DNA of 38,938 bases, from NCBI GenBank assembly GCA_021778035.1, contig JAJYCY010000014.1, positions 1-38,938 on the forward strand. Direction: 5' to 3'. Positions 35,906-38,938 of the stretch are shown here, in pieces (the first letter of the stretch is position 1; every line of letters starts with the position of its first letter). The position numbers were made by a program, and so were the translations under genes. The notes under the pieces are model-generated. The model saw nothing but the letters and a program-made list of their open reading frames with translations, was not told where the DNA came from and did no database searches. The DNA comes from Pseudomonadota bacterium. Lineage in GTDB: Bacteria > Pseudomonadota > Gammaproteobacteria > Acidiferrobacterales > UBA6901.

Positions 35906-37114
35906 ATGCTGTCCCTTGAAGAAGCGCGCGCCGCCATCCTCGAACGTCTTCGCCCCTGCAGCGGGATCGAGGAAGTGCCGCTGCGGCAGGCGCTCGGCCG
36001 GTTTGTCGCTGCAGAACTGAAGGCGCGGGTCGATAATCCTGCGTTCACCAATTCTGCCATGGACGGCTATGCGCTGGCCGCAGCCGATCTTGCAGACGGG
36101 CATTCCGTGCTGCCGCTGGAGGGTGAATCGCGCTGCGGCGATGCGCCTGGAGCGATGGCGCGGGGCACGACCATGAGGATCTTTACGGGTGCGCCCCTGC
36201 CAGAAGGTGCCGACACCGTGGTCATGCAGGAAGATGTGCGGGTCGAAGGCGGGCGGGTTGTGTTTCCGGCGGGTGTGCGTCAAGGACGGAATCTGCGCAG
36301 GCGTGCCGAGGACTTCCGTGTTGGTGACAGTCTGTGCGCGCGCGGCCGCCGGCTGGCCGTCTACGATCTGGCGCTGTTGTCATCGTCCGGGATTGACCGC
36401 ATCCCGGTCTATCGCCGGGCGCGGGCGCTGGTGGTGGCAACTGGCGATGAGCTGGTTGCGCCGGGGATGCCGCTCGGGCCCGGTCAGATCTACGAATCGA
36501 ACCGGCTTGCAACGCTCCTGCAGCTGGAGGCTCTCGGCGTCGAGGTGGTTGATGGCGGAACGGTGCGGGACGATGCGGCGGCGTTGCGCGCGCTGCTCGG
36601 AAACTGTACCGGATATGATTTTGTGATCACCAGCGGTGGCGCCTCGGTTGGTGACCATGACCTGGTGCGCCAGGTGTTTGCCGAGATCGGCGAAATCGAT
36701 CTGTGGAGAGTGCGCATCAAACCGGGCAAGCCGCTCGCGTTTGGCCGGCTGGGCGAACAGGGTCACTTCTTCGCACTGCCCGGGAATCCGGTGTCGAGCC
36801 TCGTCACGTTCAAGCTTTTTGTCGAGCCCGCGGTGCTCGCCTGGAATCACGCGCAGTCGGACAACCTTCCCGGTTTTGGCGCCGTGGCCGGCAATGATCT
36901 CAGACGGCAGCCGGGGCGTACCGAGTTCGTGCGTGCAAAGCTTCACATCGATGTCGCGGGACGGATCGTTGCGACCGCATTGCCAGGACAGGGTTCGCAC
37001 CAGATCGGGACGCTGCGCGATACCAACGGCCTGATCAGGCTTGCCGACGACAGCCCGGGCTTTGCGGCGGGCGACGCCGTAACCGTGATTCCGCTCAGTC
37101 TCGACCGGCTGTGA
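35906..37114 (+). CDS. moeA: Molybdopterin molybdenumtransferase MoeA
   Basis: A 402-residue cytoplasmic enzyme that inserts molybdate into adenylylated molybdopterin. Seen features are SLEEARAAIL, NPAFTNSAMDGYAL, RIFTGAPLPEGADTVVMQE, VVATGDELV, YESNRLATLLQLEALG, FVITSGGASVGDHDLV and ALPGNPVSSLVTFKLFVEPAVL. The C-terminal domain is complete (VTVIPLSLDRL). AAGGAG eight bases before the ATG at 35906 fixes the start. It lies 44 nt after the thioredoxin-membrane gene on the same strand, so it may share the FNR/Dnr-controlled transcript, tying cofactor supply to anaerobic respiration. Confidence 0.96.
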   Translation: MLSLEEARAAILERLRPCSGIEEVPLRQALGRFVAAELKARVDNPAFTNSAMDGYALAAADLADGHSVLPLEGESRCGDAPGAMARGTTMRIFTGAPLPEGADTVVMQEDVRVEGGRVVFPAGVRQGRNLRRRAEDFRVGDSLCARGRRLAVYDLALLSSSGIDRIPVYRRARALVVATGDELVAPGMPLGPGQIYESNRLATLLQLEALGVEVVDGGTVRDDAAALRALLGNCTGYDFVITSGGASVGDHDLVRQVFAEIGEIDLWRVRIKPGKPLAFGRLGEQGHFFALPGNPVSSLVTFKLFVEPAVLAWNHAQSDNLPGFGAVAGNDLRRQPGRTEFVRAKLHIDVAGRIVATALPGQGSHQIGTLRDTNGLIRLADDSPGFAAGDAVTVIPLSLDRL

Positions 37115-37121
37115 TGCCCGC

Positions 37122-37139
37122 CCCGCGCTTTTCCGCGGG
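37122..37139 (+). terminator. GC hairpin after moeA
   Basis: CCCGCG (37122-37127) and CGCGGG (37134-37139) form a 6-bp stem with a CTTTTC loop, just after the moeA stop. No T-tract follows, so it may only attenuate transcription. Confidence 0.35.
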
Positions 37140-37211
37140 CCTTGGATTTGCTGCGGACCGGCCCCATTTTCCATCCTGTACACGACAAAACGGATATATG
37201 GAGAACCTACC

Positions 37212-37604
37212 ATGTCCGCCCTGAGCCAGCGCCAAATCCAGGACTGCAGGAAGCAGCTGCAGGACCGCGAGACCGAACTGCACAAGACCATCCATGCAGC
37301 ACTGGTCAATGCCGACAACAAGACATACGCGGAAGTGGCGGGTCGGGTCCTGGATATCGGGGAGCAGTCCCTGGCCGATGTGCTGGCCGACTTTCATATC
37401 ATCGAGCTTGAGAAGGAAGTTGCCGAGCTCGCCGAGGTTGAGGCGGCGCTGGCGCGAATCCAGGCCGGAACCTATGGAGAATGCGTCGACTGCGGAGCCG
37501 ATATCGCGGCAGACCGCATGCACGTCCATCCGGCCGCCACGCGCTGTACGGGTTGCCAGACGCGCTACGAGCGCAGGGGCAAGGATATGAGCCCCAGTCT
37601 CTGA
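37212..37604 (+). CDS. TraR/DksA family zinc-finger protein
   Basis: A 130-residue cytoplasmic protein with a long N-terminal coiled-coil hairpin (about 3-90), then the zinc finger GTYGECVDCGADI and CTGCQTRYE (two CxxC pairs). DksA relatives bind the RNA polymerase secondary channel. Where DksA has the tip DPADRA, this protein has a DIGEQS-like turn, keeping one acidic-x-x-acidic pattern but with Glu and Ser substitutions. GGAGA upstream supports the ATG at 37212. It is separated from moeA by 97 nt including a hairpin. Confidence 0.87.
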   Translation: MSALSQRQIQDCRKQLQDRETELHKTIHAALVNADNKTYAEVAGRVLDIGEQSLADVLADFHIIELEKEVAELAEVEAALARIQAGTYGECVDCGADIAADRMHVHPAATRCTGCQTRYERRGKDMSPSL

Positions 37605-38040
37605 GGCGCCGGGCGGACCCTGCGCAATCCCCCGTCCGGTATCCCGATGAGTGAGGCGCGGTGGGTCCGGCAGCCGGTTGCCTGTCGTCGTCAGCATGTC
37701 CGACCGGTGCGGGCCCCGTTGACTACGCGAGTACCGCAGCCTTAGTCGGGCAATCCCGGCTCTGCCGGTTCCCGCAGTCGTTAATCCTCGTGAATCCTCC
37801 TGGCATCGCCGAACGGACACAGGCAACAGCCGCAGCAAAACTGCGGCCGCTTCGTGTCTCCGCTGCGGACGGCACCCGCGCGGGCCCCTGATGCCATGTG
37901 CCGAAGCGGCAAACAGCAGGCCTGCGGCATGATTCAGCCGCACTATTCCGGAAAATGGTTTCGCCAAACCGGCATCGCCGGTCTATGATCCCGGCACCGG
38001 CGGGTGTGCCGGTGTTAGATGACCCTGTGGGTGCGATGCC
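37605..38040. other. Spacer before rsmE with small hairpins
   Basis: A 436-bp stretch with no credible gene. Near its right end are two short perfect inverted repeats, ACCGGC/GCCGGT at 37968-37982 and CACCGGC/GCCGGTG at 37995-38014, about 30-70 bp before the rsmE start. They share the ACCGGC core. No -10/-35 pair stands out. Confidence 0.45.
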
Positions 38041-38772
38041 ATGTCTGTTCCCCGATTCTACTGTCCCCGGATTCCCGGTACTGGCATGACCGTGGAGCTC
38101 CCGCCCACGGCGGCTCACCACGCAATGCGCGTGCTGCGTCTGCGCATCGGTGACGGGATCGCAGTGTTTGGCGGCGATGGCGGCGAGTACCGGGCAGTGA
38201 TCTCGGTCATGTCCCATGACCATGTTTCCGCCGAAATACAGTCCTGCTCCGGTATCGATCGCGAGTCGCCGCTCGATATAACCCTGATCCAGGCGGTGTC
38301 GTCCGGAGATCGCATGGATCTGACGATCCGCATGGCTGTGGAGCTTGGGGCCGCGCGCATCGTGCCGGTGATCGGTGTCCGCAGCGTTGTGCACCTGGAG
38401 GGCGAGCGCGCCCGCAAACGCCAGCGGCACTGGGAAGAGGTGGTCATCGCGGCCTGCGAGCAATGCGGCCGGAACCGTCTGCCGGTGGTGGATCCTGTCG
38501 CGCCACTGGCAGACTGGTTGCGCGAATCTCCACGCGCTCCAGTACGATGGGTGCTCACGCCGGACGCCACCACCACGGCGCATGAACTTGCGCGTCCTGA
38601 TGGGGCCGTGCAGCTTCTGGTCGGACCGGAAGGGGGATTTACGGATGACGAACTGCGTGCTGCTGCGCGCGGCGGTTTCGAGGGAATCCGGTTCGGACCG
38701 AGAATAATGCGTACTGAGACGGCGGCCGCGGCCGCGCTGGCCGCCTTCGCCGCGCTGTGGGGAGATTTCTGA
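38041..38772 (+). CDS. rsmE: 16S rRNA (uracil-1498-N3)-methyltransferase RsmE
   Basis: A 243-residue SPOUT-class methyltransferase modifying U1498 of 16S rRNA. The PUA-like N-terminal domain contains HHAMRVLRLRIGD. The catalytic domain has the SGDRMDLTIRMAVELGAARIVPVI segment, EEVVIAACEQCGRNRLP, the knot motif LLVGPEGGFTDDEL and the SAM-binding ending FGPRIMRTETAAAAALA. The ATG at 38041 gives the usual start VPRFY. The gene is complete. Confidence 0.96.
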   Translation: MSVPRFYCPRIPGTGMTVELPPTAAHHAMRVLRLRIGDGIAVFGGDGGEYRAVISVMSHDHVSAEIQSCSGIDRESPLDITLIQAVSSGDRMDLTIRMAVELGAARIVPVIGVRSVVHLEGERARKRQRHWEEVVIAACEQCGRNRLPVVDPVAPLADWLRESPRAPVRWVLTPDATTTAHELARPDGAVQLLVGPEGGFTDDELRAAARGGFEGIRFGPRIMRTETAAAAALAAFAALWGDF

Positions 38773-38790
38773 TGCGCGACGCTCTGGATT

Positions 38791-38804
38791 TTGACACAGA
38801 TCAA
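38791..38804 (+). promoter_or_regulatory. FNR/Dnr-type box
   Basis: TTGACACAGATCAA matches TTGAT-N4-ATCAA at nine of ten defined bases. It lies 19 bp after the rsmE stop, in the upstream region of whatever gene begins beyond the window. Strand is nominal because the site is nearly palindromic. Confidence 0.65.
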
Positions 38805-38874
38805 ATCTGATACAGACCGCATTCAGGAGCGACTGGAGAGCGCCCCATCAACCATTCAAATACCGGTATTTATC

Positions 38875-38888
38875 TTGACGTGGGTCAA
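38875..38888 (+). promoter_or_regulatory. Second FNR/Dnr-type box
   Basis: TTGACGTGGGTCAA is a perfect inverted repeat of TTGAC around four bases and matches the FNR consensus at eight of ten positions. Its centre is 84 bp from the previous box, about eight helical turns. TTGAC/GTCAA variants are accepted by Dnr/Anr-type regulators. Its target gene lies to the right of the window. Confidence 0.65.
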
Positions 38889-38938
38889 AGCCGCCACAAA
38901 ATGCCAGGAGTATCGTGCCCCGCAAAATGGCTGCACGA

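Noticed and set aside
36380-37967. Two long minus-strand frames across moeA, the DksA-like gene and the spacer
   Set aside because: They are antisense to well-supported genes. The part in the spacer has no motif and no ribosome-binding site.

Overview
The window reads as GC-rich chromosomal DNA of a gammaproteobacterium. Gene order (mreB-mreC-mreD-mrdA-rodA-rlpA-dat-ybeD-lipB-lipA; gatCAB) and the FNR/Dnr-type regulation fit a facultatively denitrifying lineage, perhaps of the Chromatiales/Acidiferrobacterales kind. The species cannot be named from sequence alone. There is no rRNA, tRNA, CRISPR array, insertion sequence or prophage that I can support.

Left part (1-6.7 kb): accessory genes with wide spacers. 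They are a hexapeptide-repeat sugar acetyltransferase, a small exported protein apparently broken by a 1-nt frameshift, a small membrane protein, a small lipoprotein, and two cyclic-di-GMP phosphodiesterases. One phosphodiesterase is a globin-coupled GAF-EAL protein, the other an RpfG-type REC-HD-GYP protein. They are divergent across about 860 bp in which I see no gene.

Middle part (6.7-17 kb, minus strand): a long cell-wall, cell-shape and lipoate block, mreBCD-mrdA-rodA-rlpA-dat-ybeD-lipB-lipA-ydcF-like. Its last five genes are telescoped by successive 4-nt start/stop overlaps. Divergent from mreB runs gatC-gatA-gatB and a membrane glycosyltransferase (17-22 kb), closed by a strong hairpin terminator. 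Next come a DUF59 Fe-S assembly factor, a patatin-like lipase with a DUF2905 membrane protein, a ClcB-like CLC protein, an orphan ParA-type ATPase, and a DUF3391-HD-GYP protein whose start is preceded by a good Fur-box match.

Right part (28-39 kb): the most unusual region. A 1177-aa flavoprotein looks like NfnB and NfnA fused in one chain. It follows a DUF2892 protein, moaC, moaB and a Dnr-type CRP/FNR regulator, all on the minus strand. Divergent from dnr, across a spacer with one FNR/Dnr-type box, is an operon of three genes: a four-helix membrane protein with conserved histidines, a GcvH-like lipoyl carrier with an added C-terminal CxxC, and a thioredoxin-fold domain fused to a second copy of the same four-helix module. 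moeA and a DksA-like gene follow. I infer a dithiol/disulfide relay (lipoyl, CxxC, thioredoxin) feeding a paired His-bearing membrane module under nitrogen-oxide or low-oxygen control. The window ends after rsmE with two more FNR/Dnr-type boxes, probably the promoter of an anaerobic-respiration gene just outside.
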